A program made the translations under genes and the position numbers. A DNA stretch of 17,786 nucleotides, taken from assembly GCA_026986135.1 (NCBI GenBank), contig JALSPD010000028.1, forward strand, positions 1 through 17,786. Direction: 5' to 3'. The notes under the pieces were generated by a model. That model saw nothing but the letters and a program-made list of their open reading frames with translations, did no database searches and was not told where the DNA came from. Numbering within the stretch: the stretch's first letter is position 1; each line of letters starts with the position of its first letter. The stretch is from DHVE2 group archaeon (GTDB lineage: Archaea; Thermoplasmatota; Thermoplasmata; Thermoplasmatales; Aciduliprofundaceae). Shown one piece after another: positions 1-5,370 of this stretch.

Positions 1-591
1 AAAACCAAACAGACCAAAAATCATTATTGGATCAAGAACAGCGTTGATAACAACGGATGTGCCACTTATTATCAGGGGAGTCACTGTATCCCCTTCGGCG
101 GAGATTACTGCACCACCTCCCATCACAACAAACATAAAGGGAAGACCAAGGAAAATCACAGAGCCATAAAGAGCAGCAGTATCAAGCAACTCACCTCTGG
201 CCCCAATAATATAAAAAAGAAAATATGAGAAGAACGAGCCTAAAATAGCCATGATGCTGGCAATAATGATTACCACCGAAAAGATCTGGCCTGTGTAATG
301 ATACGCCTTATCCCGCCTATTTGCCCCGATGTACTGAGAAATGATGGGTATTCCACCGCGACCAAGCCCCCCTGCAAAGGAGATGAAGAAGAATACCATG
401 GGCCAGGTAAAATTTATGGCGGCCACAGCCACCCTTGCCTGATCTTCAGGCAATCTTCCAAGCCAGAACATATCTGCCAGATTGTAAAGGGTCTGAAGCA
501 AACTACTAAGCATCATGGGCCATCCAAGAAGAAACATTGTACGAATTATGCCTCCTGTGAGTATCTCCTCTCTGCTTAACCTGAGATCCAC
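1..591 (-). CDS. MATE-family multidrug/cation exporter, N-terminal part (runs off the window)
   Basis: The reverse strand reads 197 codons without a stop into the window edge. The product starts DLRLSREEILTGGIIRTM and continues with LGWPMMLSSLLQTLYNLADM, the classic first membrane segment of MATE (NorM/DinF-like) antiporters, then QYIGANRRDKAY, the conserved loop after the second segment. About five hydrophobic spans are visible; the family has twelve in about 450 residues, so more than half is missing. MATE proteins expel organic cations or drugs from the cytoplasm using Na+ or H+ gradients; the substrate here cannot be told. I chose GTG at 591 because a TATA-like element lies about 23 bp upstream, which gives a leaderless start. 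An in-frame GTG at 606 is the alternative. It diverges from the orphan gene at 655, with a perfect inverted repeat in the shared spacer. Family identity is confident. Confidence 0.88.
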   Translation of the reverse strand, partial: MDLRLSREEILTGGIIRTMFLLGWPMMLSSLLQTLYNLADMFWLGRLPEDQARVAVAAINFTWPMVFFFISFAGGLGRGGIPIISQYIGANRRDKAYHYTGQIFSVVIIIASIMAILGSFFSYFLFYIIGARGELLDTAALYGSVIFLGLPFMFVVMGGGAVISAEGDTVTPLIISGTSVVINAVLDPIMIFGLFGF

Positions 592-607
592 AGAATAGTT
601 ATACACG

Positions 608-620
608 TTATATATTTAAG
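608..620. promoter_or_regulatory. TATA-like element in the divergent spacer
   Basis: The AT-rich core TTATATATTTAAG lies about 23 bp before the GTG of the MATE gene on the minus strand, the distance expected for a leaderless archaeal promoter. Read the other way it would start a transcript near 640, about 15 nt before the orphan ATG at 655. It may serve either or both genes. Inferred from spacing and composition only. Confidence 0.5.
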
Positions 621-622
621 CG

Positions 623-640
623 TTTGCATTTTCATGCAAA
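623..640. promoter_or_regulatory. Perfect 7-bp inverted repeat, candidate operator
   Basis: TTTGCAT (623-629) and ATGCAAA (634-640) are perfect reverse complements separated by four bases. The site sits immediately next to the TATA-like element of the MATE gene, where it would cover the BRE/TFB site, and just before the orphan gene start. A repressor bound here could control both divergent genes. No regulator is known. Confidence 0.4.
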
Positions 641-654
641 TGTAATCCTGAGAG

Positions 655-1128
655 ATGAAATCAATCTCAGAAAACTGTTATAATGATGCATACATGCCCT
701 TAACCATGGAGCACGAAATCAAAATGCTCATGAGCTTTCTAACCTCCGAAAACCCCGAGATACTAATTACTGACTGCGACTTGCGGAAATCTCTTGGGTT
801 TGAAGAAGATGAGAACATCCACTGCACATCAACCGAATGCGAAAAAATAAAAAACTGCGTTCCTCTTAATCCAGCCATGCCCTTTCTGCCGCTGAGAAGA
901 TTTGACGCATGGGTCGTTGATATGGACCGTCTTCCTCTTAATCCTGGATACGTGTTTCATCTGGCCTCCACAACCCTAAAGATGATGGGGGTTGTTGCAA
1001 TAATAGGCGAGGTTGAGGATCACGTGGCTCTTGCATACGGATTCCAGATACTTCACCACGGGAGATGGAACTACTACCTTAAAGGATCTGAATCACGAGG
1101 TGTGGAAGACTTCAGAGACGTGGCCTGA
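655..1128 (+). CDS. Uncharacterised Cys-rich 157-residue protein
   Basis: I do not recognise a family. The product is soluble and has five cysteines (8, 41, 57, 62, 68), three of them in a C-x4-C-x5-C cluster preceded by His56, so a metal site or disulfides are possible. The second half contains FDAWVVDMDRLP (residues 83-94) followed by a helix and GVVAIIGEVED (112-122). This has the feel of the late strands of a Rossmann-type, methyltransferase-like fold, but no glycine-rich nucleotide motif precedes it, so this is only a weak impression. The ATG at 655 has the weak ribosome-site-like GAGAG just upstream and a TATA-like element about 40 bp upstream. The gene diverges from the MATE exporter and converges on the JAMM gene with a 23-bp gap. 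It may be a clade-specific gene; coding status is fairly likely given its length and composition. Confidence 0.6.
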   Translation: MKSISENCYNDAYMPLTMEHEIKMLMSFLTSENPEILITDCDLRKSLGFEEDENIHCTSTECEKIKNCVPLNPAMPFLPLRRFDAWVVDMDRLPLNPGYVFHLASTTLKMMGVVAIIGEVEDHVALAYGFQILHHGRWNYYLKGSESRGVEDFRDVA

Positions 1129-1151
1129 GGTATCCGAGATATGATTGATGA

Positions 1152-1517
1152 TTAATCAATTACCTTTACATCAATCTCCTCTCCAAATCTATTGTACGCC
1201 TTCCAGGAATCAAAGTTGAAAGGATATGCAACAATCAGATGAATATCACCAGTTCTTGAGAACATATCAAGATCAGCCTGTGATGGCAACGGCACCCCTG
1301 AAGGATGAGAATGCACAGAACCCACTATTGTAAAATCAATGGGTTTCATCATCAGATTGTACACAACACTTGAAGATCCAGAAACTGTCCCTGGAAGAAG
1401 AACAATCTCGTAAATAATGCGGTGCTTCGCTCTGAGAAAAGCTCCAAATTCGTCAGGATATGAGGAGCGCGAAGATTCAAGGATCAGCGTTAAAACACCC
1501 CTTCTGATTTTCCACAA
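1152..1517 (-). CDS. JAMM/MPN-domain metalloprotease (archaeal JAB type)
   Basis: A single-domain JAB1/MPN protein of about 121 residues. The full JAMM zinc signature is present: Glu in YPDEFGAFLR (about residue 23), then HSHPSGVPLPSQAD, which matches H-x-H-x7-S-x2-D (His69, His71, Ser79, Asp82). Archaeal relatives such as HvJAMM1 cleave isopeptide or linear bonds to ubiquitin-like SAMP modifiers; such a role here is family inference. The open frame extends to GTG at 1526, but that GTG sits inside the ribosome-site sequence AGAGGTG. The TTG at 1517, six bases downstream of it, is better placed, and TTG starts are also used by two other genes here. It is the last gene of the IMPase-NADK-JAMM run. 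The upstream stop lies two bases before the GTG, so translation is probably coupled. Family call is confident; the start is less so. Confidence 0.85.
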   Translation of the reverse strand: MWKIRRGVLTLILESSRSSYPDEFGAFLRAKHRIIYEIVLLPGTVSGSSSVVYNLMMKPIDFTIVGSVHSHPSGVPLPSQADLDMFSRTGDIHLIVAYPFNFDSWKAYNRFGEEIDVKVID

Positions 1518-1528
1518 TGGAAACACCT

Positions 1529-2308
1529 CTACGCACGACTTTTTATTCTTGAGAAGAAATCATTGCTGAACCGAATAAACTCAGCATAGTTCTCTGATTT
1601 TTTAATTGTTATCTCATCCCCGGGATAAACATGGAAATAGCTCTGACCATCAAGAACAAGAAGATCGTTCCTCTTTTGAATCTCTACCCGAATCTCTCCA
1701 ACAGGCAAAACAACCGAGCGCAAGGTGTATTTGAATGGGGCTATTGGAACCACCACAAAGCCCTCAATTCCGGGATGAAGCACCGGTCCACCAGCACTTA
1801 GAGCATAAGAGGTTGAGCCTGTAGGTGTTGAGATTATTATCCCGTCGGCCCTTATCTCATCCATAAGTTCGTCATTGAAGAAAATGCGATAATCTCTCAA
1901 CTTGGCAATTTCCGAGGTATGTATAACTGCCTCATTAACACAATCGTATAGGCGTTTTTTATTATGGTACACGGCCATTTTCATTCTGGTATCTACCACG
2001 AACTCCCCTCTTTCAATTCTTTCAACGGCATTCCATATTTCGGATGGCTCTATTTCCGTAAGGAAACCAAGAACACCCATATTAACCCCTAATATTTTCC
2101 CTCTTGCCTTCTGAAGCGCCAGAAGTATGGTTCCATCGCCACCCAGAGTAATTATCACATCCACATTTATATCTTCTATGGGTACCCCTTCAACACCGAG
2201 GGCATCCGCTGTAGATTTCTCAACAACAGCGTCCAATTTATTTAATATATCTGCGGCTAGATTCAGACATTCCCTCTTTTCGGGATTTGCCACAATGGCA
2301 TATTTCAA
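1529..2308 (-). CDS. nadK: NAD kinase
   Basis: ATP- or polyphosphate-dependent NAD kinase, 259 residues, which makes NADP+ from NAD+ in the cytoplasm. All hallmark motifs are visible: GGDGT at 56-60 (phosphate binding and catalytic Asp), NEAV at about 125-128 (Asn-Glu contacting NAD), and TPTGSTSYALSAGGPV at 161-176 (glycine-rich NAD/ATP site). Length fits archaeal enzymes. The start is TTG at 2308, supported by the strong ribosome site GGAGGTG about seven bases upstream. TTGA overlaps the stop of the upstream phosphatase gene by four bases, which predicts translational coupling. The neighbour matters: in Methanocaldococcus jannaschii an IMPase-type NADP phosphatase is fused to NAD kinase, so the two adjacent proteins here probably act as an opposed pair on NADP. 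Confidence 0.96.
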   Translation of the reverse strand: MKYAIVANPEKRECLNLAADILNKLDAVVEKSTADALGVEGVPIEDINVDVIITLGGDGTILLALQKARGKILGVNMGVLGFLTEIEPSEIWNAVERIERGEFVVDTRMKMAVYHNKKRLYDCVNEAVIHTSEIAKLRDYRIFFNDELMDEIRADGIIISTPTGSTSYALSAGGPVLHPGIEGFVVVPIAPFKYTLRSVVLPVGEIRVEIQKRNDLLVLDGQSYFHVYPGDEITIKKSENYAEFIRFSNDFFSRIKSRA

Positions 2309-3078
2309 AGGAACACCTCCTTCATACGCTCATCTGAAAGAGCAATAACATTTTTTCTTTCGTTGAAGCTCAGTTCCATATCAAGGGGATTAAGGGATTC
2401 ATCAATCACTATTCCCCCAGCCTCCTTTACAATTAGATACGAGGCGGCTATATCCACAATCCTCAGCGCACCATATTTTTTGAAGGAGTAATAGAAAACA
2501 TCAGCAATTCCCTCGGCAACTGTAACCATTTCAAGGGAAGCACTACCAAGATCACGCACTCTTCTGGCCTTTCTTGCAATGCCATATGCCCTGTGGCTTG
2601 CATTTTTCCCAAGATAAATCACAAAAAGGTTAGTTCCAGGACTCACATGAAGCTTTTCGCCGTTTCTGAAGGCGCCTTTCCCCTTAATTGCCCAGTAATC
2701 CATATTCATAGGTATATTTTTTATATAACCTATCCTCACATCCCGAAGGGTGCCGCTGGTCACCGCTAGAGATACGCTAAAAAATGGAATACCATGCTCA
2801 GCATTGTATGATCCATCCACAGGATCTATGATTAGGGTCTCTTCATATCCCCTATCCATCCATCCAGATTCTTCTGTGAAGATGTTAAAGGGAAAATCAT
2901 TCTCCTCCACAAATGATATTATTGATTTCTCAACCTCTACATCCATCCTGGAGGACTCATGACCATATGCACCCTTACCTGCTTTACTTGATAGTTTCTC
3001 TCTTCCTTCAGACTCCAGTTCAAGAAAACGATATCTTGCAACATTTGAAATCTCTCTTAGAATATCAAGATCGCCCAT
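2305..3078 (-). CDS. suhB: Inositol monophosphatase-family phosphatase, probable NADP phosphatase
   Basis: A 257-residue Mg2+-dependent, Li+-sensitive-type phosphatase of the IMPase/FBPase superfamily. Visible metal motifs are TEESGW (Glu69-Glu70 region), DPVDGSYN (residues 85-92; the usual form is DPIDGTxN), the conserved GSASLEM (178-184), and LRIVDIAASYLIVKEAGG with the third metal Asp at about 209. Archaeal members hydrolyse inositol-1-phosphate, fructose-1,6-bisphosphate and, in some cases, NADP+. The four-base overlap with NAD kinase argues for an NADP-phosphatase role, by analogy with the fused M. jannaschii enzyme; this is inference. The ATG at 3078 has no ribosome site but has a TATA-like element about 25 bp upstream, so it is probably leaderless and the first gene of the run. 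Confidence 0.9.
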   Translation of the reverse strand: MGDLDILREISNVARYRFLELESEGREKLSSKAGKGAYGHESSRMDVEVEKSIISFVEENDFPFNIFTEESGWMDRGYEETLIIDPVDGSYNAEHGIPFFSVSLAVTSGTLRDVRIGYIKNIPMNMDYWAIKGKGAFRNGEKLHVSPGTNLFVIYLGKNASHRAYGIARKARRVRDLGSASLEMVTVAEGIADVFYYSFKKYGALRIVDIAASYLIVKEAGGIVIDESLNPLDMELSFNERKNVIALSDERMKEVFL

Positions 3079-3097
3079 ACATTATGATGGAGGATTC

Positions 3098-3109
3098 CCT
3101 ATATTACCT
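3098..3109 (-). promoter_or_regulatory. TATA box of the IMPase-NADK-JAMM run
   Basis: On the minus strand the sequence reads GGTAATATAGGG, centred about 25 bp before the ATG at 3078. That spacing predicts a leaderless transcript, consistent with the lack of a ribosome site at this first gene and the strong one at the internal NADK start. Confidence 0.55.
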
Positions 3110-3111
3110 TT

Positions 3112-3213
<102 letters not shown>

Positions 3214-3233
3214 TCCTGAGGAGATATGCGAAG

Positions 3234-3243
3234 ATTATAAAAA
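3234..3243 (-). promoter_or_regulatory. TATA box of tRNA-Ala(CGC)
   Basis: The minus strand reads TTTTATAATC centred about 26 bp before the tRNA 5' end, the standard archaeal distance. Read on the plus strand it could also start a transcript with a leader of roughly 30 nt for the gene at 3292. Confidence 0.6.
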
Positions 3244-3291
3244 ACTTTCCAACGGACCTTACAGCGAGAATTTGAAATATTATGAGGACAT

Positions 3292-3771
3292 ATGTTTCCT
3301 ATGAATAAATCAATGTTGATGTTTGTGATTGGCATTGTGTTAATTCTTGCCTCCGCACTCCTGATAATTACTGTGGTAAATCAGGCTGCAGAAAAATCAC
3401 TGACTTATCAGCTGGGTCCACATAAATCCGAGAACAAAACAGTTACTCTCGGAGCAAATGAATCCTACACTGTGGTAATAACCTCCGAGGGAAATGTTAG
3501 CTATGCCATATACACTCCCCATGCAATCAAGATCAAAGAGGGAAATGCAACAGGCACAGTAACGATAAGATTCAACACCACCGAAGATGGGAAATACATA
3601 TTTTCCCTGAAAAATAATGAAGACGATGATCTAAGTCCCACCGTAGTTATTATGAGCGATAACGACTTTGGTTCAATTTTGGCAAGGGAACTCGGGTCCT
3701 TCCTTCTGTGTGTTATAGGCTTCGTGGTTGTACTTGCGGGAATAATAACCAACATAAGGGCAAAAAGATGA
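3292..3771 (+). CDS. Small double-anchored membrane protein with a beta-rich, possibly GOLD-like domain
   Basis: 159 residues with a hydrophobic span near the N terminus (about residues 9-28) and another at the C terminus (about 130-155), followed by NIRAKR. Between them lies a roughly 95-residue polar, sequon-rich segment of short strands. Its end, TGTVTIRFNTTEDGKYIFSL followed by KNNED, resembles the closing strands of GOLD/emp24-type beta sandwiches. That resemblance is by eye and unproven. Topology would place the domain outside the cell with both termini inside. The ATG at 3292 has GAGG four bases upstream. The ATG at 3301 instead lies about 25 bp from a TATA-like stretch (3274-3284) and would be leaderless; I kept the longer frame. 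It is followed 52 bp later on the same strand by the PsiE-like gene. The function is unknown. Confidence 0.7.
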   Translation: MFPMNKSMLMFVIGIVLILASALLIITVVNQAAEKSLTYQLGPHKSENKTVTLGANESYTVVITSEGNVSYAIYTPHAIKIKEGNATGTVTIRFNTTEDGKYIFSLKNNEDDDLSPTVVIMSDNDFGSILARELGSFLLCVIGFVVVLAGIITNIRAKR

Positions 3772-3791
3772 TTTGCATAAAACATCATGGA

Positions 3792-3803
3792 AATATTTTT
3801 AAT
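3792..3803 (+). promoter_or_regulatory. TATA box of the PsiE-family gene
   Basis: AATATTTTTAAT is centred about 27 bp before the ATG at 3824, which lacks a ribosome site. This suggests a separate leaderless transcript rather than read-through from the upstream gene alone. Confidence 0.45.
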
Positions 3804-3823
3804 TTACATCCCTATAATCAGCC

Positions 3824-4318
3824 ATGAATAGAAAATTCAGCAATGCAGAAAGAACTATAATGAGCTGGCTTGGACTTATTTTTGATATGGTTGTGATACT
3901 TCTCGGAGCACTCATCATGGTTTATGTACTCTACATCTTTATTCAACTCGTGATAGGAATATTCAAAGGATTTGAGGTAGACACGGTACTACAGGGAATC
4001 GTACTTATCCTCATTCTTCTTGAAATATTTGAAATTGTCACCCTGTATTTCCTATATCATCACGTGAGTATGAAGAACGTTGTGGAACTTGGGGTACTTG
4101 CACTAGTAAAGGAACTGCTGATAACCCTTGATCTCACAACATTTGGATGGGAGATGTTAATTGCCATTGCAGCACTGATATTCTCAATGGGTATAATCTA
4201 TGTTCTTGAGATGCGTAGAATTGACTCTCATGAAGAGGTCCAGTTTAAAAATGACTCCTCCAAGAAAGTAAGTCTGGAAATAGGAGATGATGTGAGAGAT
4301 GAAACTGGCCAAAACTGA
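3824..4318 (+). CDS. PsiE-family integral membrane protein
   Basis: 164 residues with an N-terminal cytosolic stretch and hydrophobic spans at about 14-47, 56-80, 86-103 and 107-128, then a charged tail of about 35 residues. The segment VELGVLALVKELLITLDLTT, followed by an aromatic/helical span, matches the conserved core of the PsiE family (phosphate-starvation-inducible protein of E. coli and its archaeal relatives). The biochemical role of PsiE is not established. No phosphate-responsive site was recognised here, so regulation by phosphate should not be assumed. It lies on the same strand and 52 bp downstream of the double-anchored protein, which could make them a pair, but its own TATA-like element allows independent expression. 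The acidic C-terminal tail (residues about 130-164) is longer than I would expect for the minimal family. Confidence 0.72.
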   Translation: MNRKFSNAERTIMSWLGLIFDMVVILLGALIMVYVLYIFIQLVIGIFKGFEVDTVLQGIVLILILLEIFEIVTLYFLYHHVSMKNVVELGVLALVKELLITLDLTTFGWEMLIAIAALIFSMGIIYVLEMRRIDSHEEVQFKNDSSKKVSLEIGDDVRDETGQN

Positions 4319-4385
4319 AGATGGACCTGGCAGGAGGAGAAAATTTACAATTTTCGACTTGGCCCGTGTTCACGAACTAAGTGAG

Positions 4386-4407
4386 TGGCCCGGGCGGGAT
4401 GTGAAGC
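4386..4407 (-). repeat. Degenerate copy of the tRNA-Ala 3' end
   Basis: This 22-bp stretch matches the 3' end of tRNA-Ala(UGC) at 4448-4469 with three mismatches, covering the discriminator, acceptor strand, T stem and part of the T loop, 62 bp downstream in the same orientation. The sequence on its 5' side does not form the rest of a tRNA. It may be a decayed partial tRNA duplication or a recombination scar. The surrounding 4319-4447 stretch holds no convincing gene. Confidence 0.55.
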
Positions 4408-4426
4408 GATAGCCGAACATAAGCCT

Positions 4427-4453
4427 GGTCCATGGAGCGTAGCGGAATGGACC
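4427..4453 (-). repeat. Inverted repeat straddling the tRNA-Ala(UGC) 3' end
   Basis: GGTCCAT (4427-4433) and ATGGACC (4447-4453) are perfect 7-bp reverse complements with a 13-base spacer. The right arm is the tRNA acceptor strand plus its discriminator, so in the precursor RNA the trailer could pair with the acceptor strand in place of the tRNA 5' end. Confidence 0.5.
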
Positions 4454-4521
4454 GGGCGGGATTTGAACCCGCGACCTCCACGTTGCAAGCGTGGCGATCT
4501 TCCGAGCTGATCTACCGGCCC
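4448..4521 (-). tRNA. tRNA-Ala (anticodon UGC)
   Basis: A complete 74-nt cloverleaf with acceptor GGGCCGG/CCGGTCC and the alanine-specific G3-U70 pair. The D stem is GATC/GATC, the anticodon stem CCACG/CGTGG holds loop CTTGCAA, and the T arm is GCGGG-TTCAAAT-CCCGC. The discriminator is A, with no encoded CCA and no intron. It reads GCA and, by wobble, other alanine codons. It is a close paralogue of the tRNA at 3140-3213, with compensated changes in the anticodon and T stems. Confidence 0.96.
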
Positions 4522-4542
4522 TTGATTCGGGAATAGGAAAAG

Positions 4543-4552
4543 GGTATAAAAA
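4543..4552 (-). promoter_or_regulatory. TATA box of tRNA-Ala(UGC)
   Basis: The minus strand reads TTTTTATACC centred about 27 bp before the tRNA 5' end, the expected position for TBP binding. The tRNA thus has its own promoter although it lies 40 bp downstream of the DUF302 gene on the same strand. Confidence 0.6.
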
Positions 4553-4561
4553 TTTTGGCAA

Positions 4562-4942
4562 TCAAACCATGTCCACAGCCTTTTTCATTCTCTCTTCAAC
4601 CTCACTTATGTACTCGGCTATCCTTTCGTCCGAGAGTTTGAGTTTTGTGGTAGCTATATCAACACCTACGAAAATCTCACCGTTTCTCTCGTAGATAACC
4701 CCGTGACATGGTACCAGAGTACCTATATCATAATCCATCTGCATCATCTCATAGATATATTTGGGATGGCAGATAAATAGCACCTTGTAGGGAGGAATTT
4801 CTATACCCAGCATTTTCTTGATCTTCATGCTTGGCATCACTTCCCCCACAACCTTCAGACCAACTGCTTCAATGGCATCTCTGAATCTCTTTTCGGCTTC
4901 CTCAAAATCAAGGTTTTTCTTCAGGACATATTTGTATTCCAT
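4562..4942 (-). CDS. DUF302-family protein
   Basis: 126 residues beginning MEYKYVLKKNLDFEEAEK. The core FEEAEKRFRDAIEAVGLKVV, then IPPYKVLFICHPKYIYEMM and DIGTLVPCHGVIYERNG, follows the DUF302 pattern: a helix with AL/AIxxxGF, then P-Y-x-I-x-x-x-C-x-P, then I-G-x-L-x-P-C-x-V-x-V-Y. Both conserved cysteines are present. DUF302 proteins are small soluble alpha/beta proteins, sometimes placed near redox or metal-stress genes; the reaction is unknown. The frame extends to ATG at 4966, but the ATG at 4942 is preceded six bases upstream by the ribosome-site sequence GGTGAT and gives the usual family N terminus. It lies 33 bp downstream of the YlbF-like gene on the same strand, so they probably share a transcript that starts upstream of that gene. 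Confidence 0.82.
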   Translation of the reverse strand: MEYKYVLKKNLDFEEAEKRFRDAIEAVGLKVVGEVMPSMKIKKMLGIEIPPYKVLFICHPKYIYEMMQMDYDIGTLVPCHGVIYERNGEIFVGVDIATTKLKLSDERIAEYISEVEERMKKAVDMV

Positions 4943-4975
4943 TAAAATCACCCGCAATATCCACATACTAAGGAA

Positions 4976-5323
4976 TTACTCTTCTGTCTCATCCTCCATT
5001 GCCTTTACTATCTCCTGATTTGCCTCATCAACAAGATTCCTGAACTTCTCCTCGGCCTTCGTATATCTCTGCATACTCTCGCTATTCATAATACGTCCTT
5101 CAAGATCCGTAAGGTCCTTCAGATCCTCGTCAATGCTCTGCCCTGTCATCTGCTTTACCTGAAGTTCATTCCTCTTGGCATCGTATTCCTGAAGCATCTT
5201 CTGTGTGGCTTCATCCTCATCCAGCTGCTTCTGGGCCTCAACAAGTTCTCTGTACTCATCGCTATTCTTCAGGGATTCTCCAAGCTCCCTGGCCTTTCTC
5301 AAAACTTCTTCTCTATCTGTCAT
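4976..5323 (-). CDS. YlbF/YmcA-like (Com_YlbF) coiled-coil protein
   Basis: 115 residues, almost wholly helical and highly charged, with the signature of the YlbF family: an N-terminal helix with AxELxxxLxxSxEY, a middle segment with MLQEYDAKRNELQVKQMTGQ and a long C-terminal helix (YTKAEEKFRNLVDEANQEIV). In Bacillus, YlbF and YmcA join a complex that modulates RNase Y. Archaeal members have no assigned role, so a binding or scaffolding role is only a guess. The open frame runs up to 5404, but the ATG at 5323 fits the family N terminus and lies about 25 bp from a TATA box with no ribosome site, so it is probably leaderless. It heads a transcript with the DUF302 gene and diverges from the GDPD gene. 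Confidence 0.82.
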   Translation of the reverse strand: MTDREEVLRKARELGESLKNSDEYRELVEAQKQLDEDEATQKMLQEYDAKRNELQVKQMTGQSIDEDLKDLTDLEGRIMNSESMQRYTKAEEKFRNLVDEANQEIVKAMEDETEE

Positions 5324-5344
5324 GAATGGTAGAAGGCAACATAT

Positions 5345-5352
5345 TTTATAAA
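5345..5352. promoter_or_regulatory. Palindromic TATA box shared by two divergent leaderless genes
   Basis: TTTATAAA is a perfect 8-bp palindrome centred 25.5 bp from the YlbF-like ATG (minus) and 22.5 bp from the GDPD ATG (plus). Neither gene has a ribosome site. The whole spacer is 47 bp, leaving room for only one TBP footprint at a time. GAAGG (5332-5336) and CCTTC (5353-5357) flank it as an inverted pair. Confidence 0.6.
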
Positions 5353-5370
5353 CCTTCCCAATACACATAC

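Noticed and set aside
298..579. A 93-codon open frame on the plus strand
   Set aside because: It lies opposite the MATE reading frame, which has clear family motifs; the plus-strand translation is rich in Pro, His and Lys with no recognisable pattern.
1152..1526. RadC-type DNA repair protein for the HSHPSG...PS..D motif
   Set aside because: RadC carries HNHPSG and an N-terminal HhH region. This short single-domain protein with Glu near residue 23 fits an archaeal JAMM protease better.
4386..4521. An integrated mobile element bounded by tRNA-derived attachment sites
   Set aside because: Only 40 bases separate the two tRNA-like ends and no integrase or element gene is present; at most it is a scar.
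4370..4561. A 63-codon open frame on the minus strand running through tRNA-Ala(UGC)
   Set aside because: It is a translation of the tRNA and its trailer (the typical RVQIPPGPF string), not a gene.
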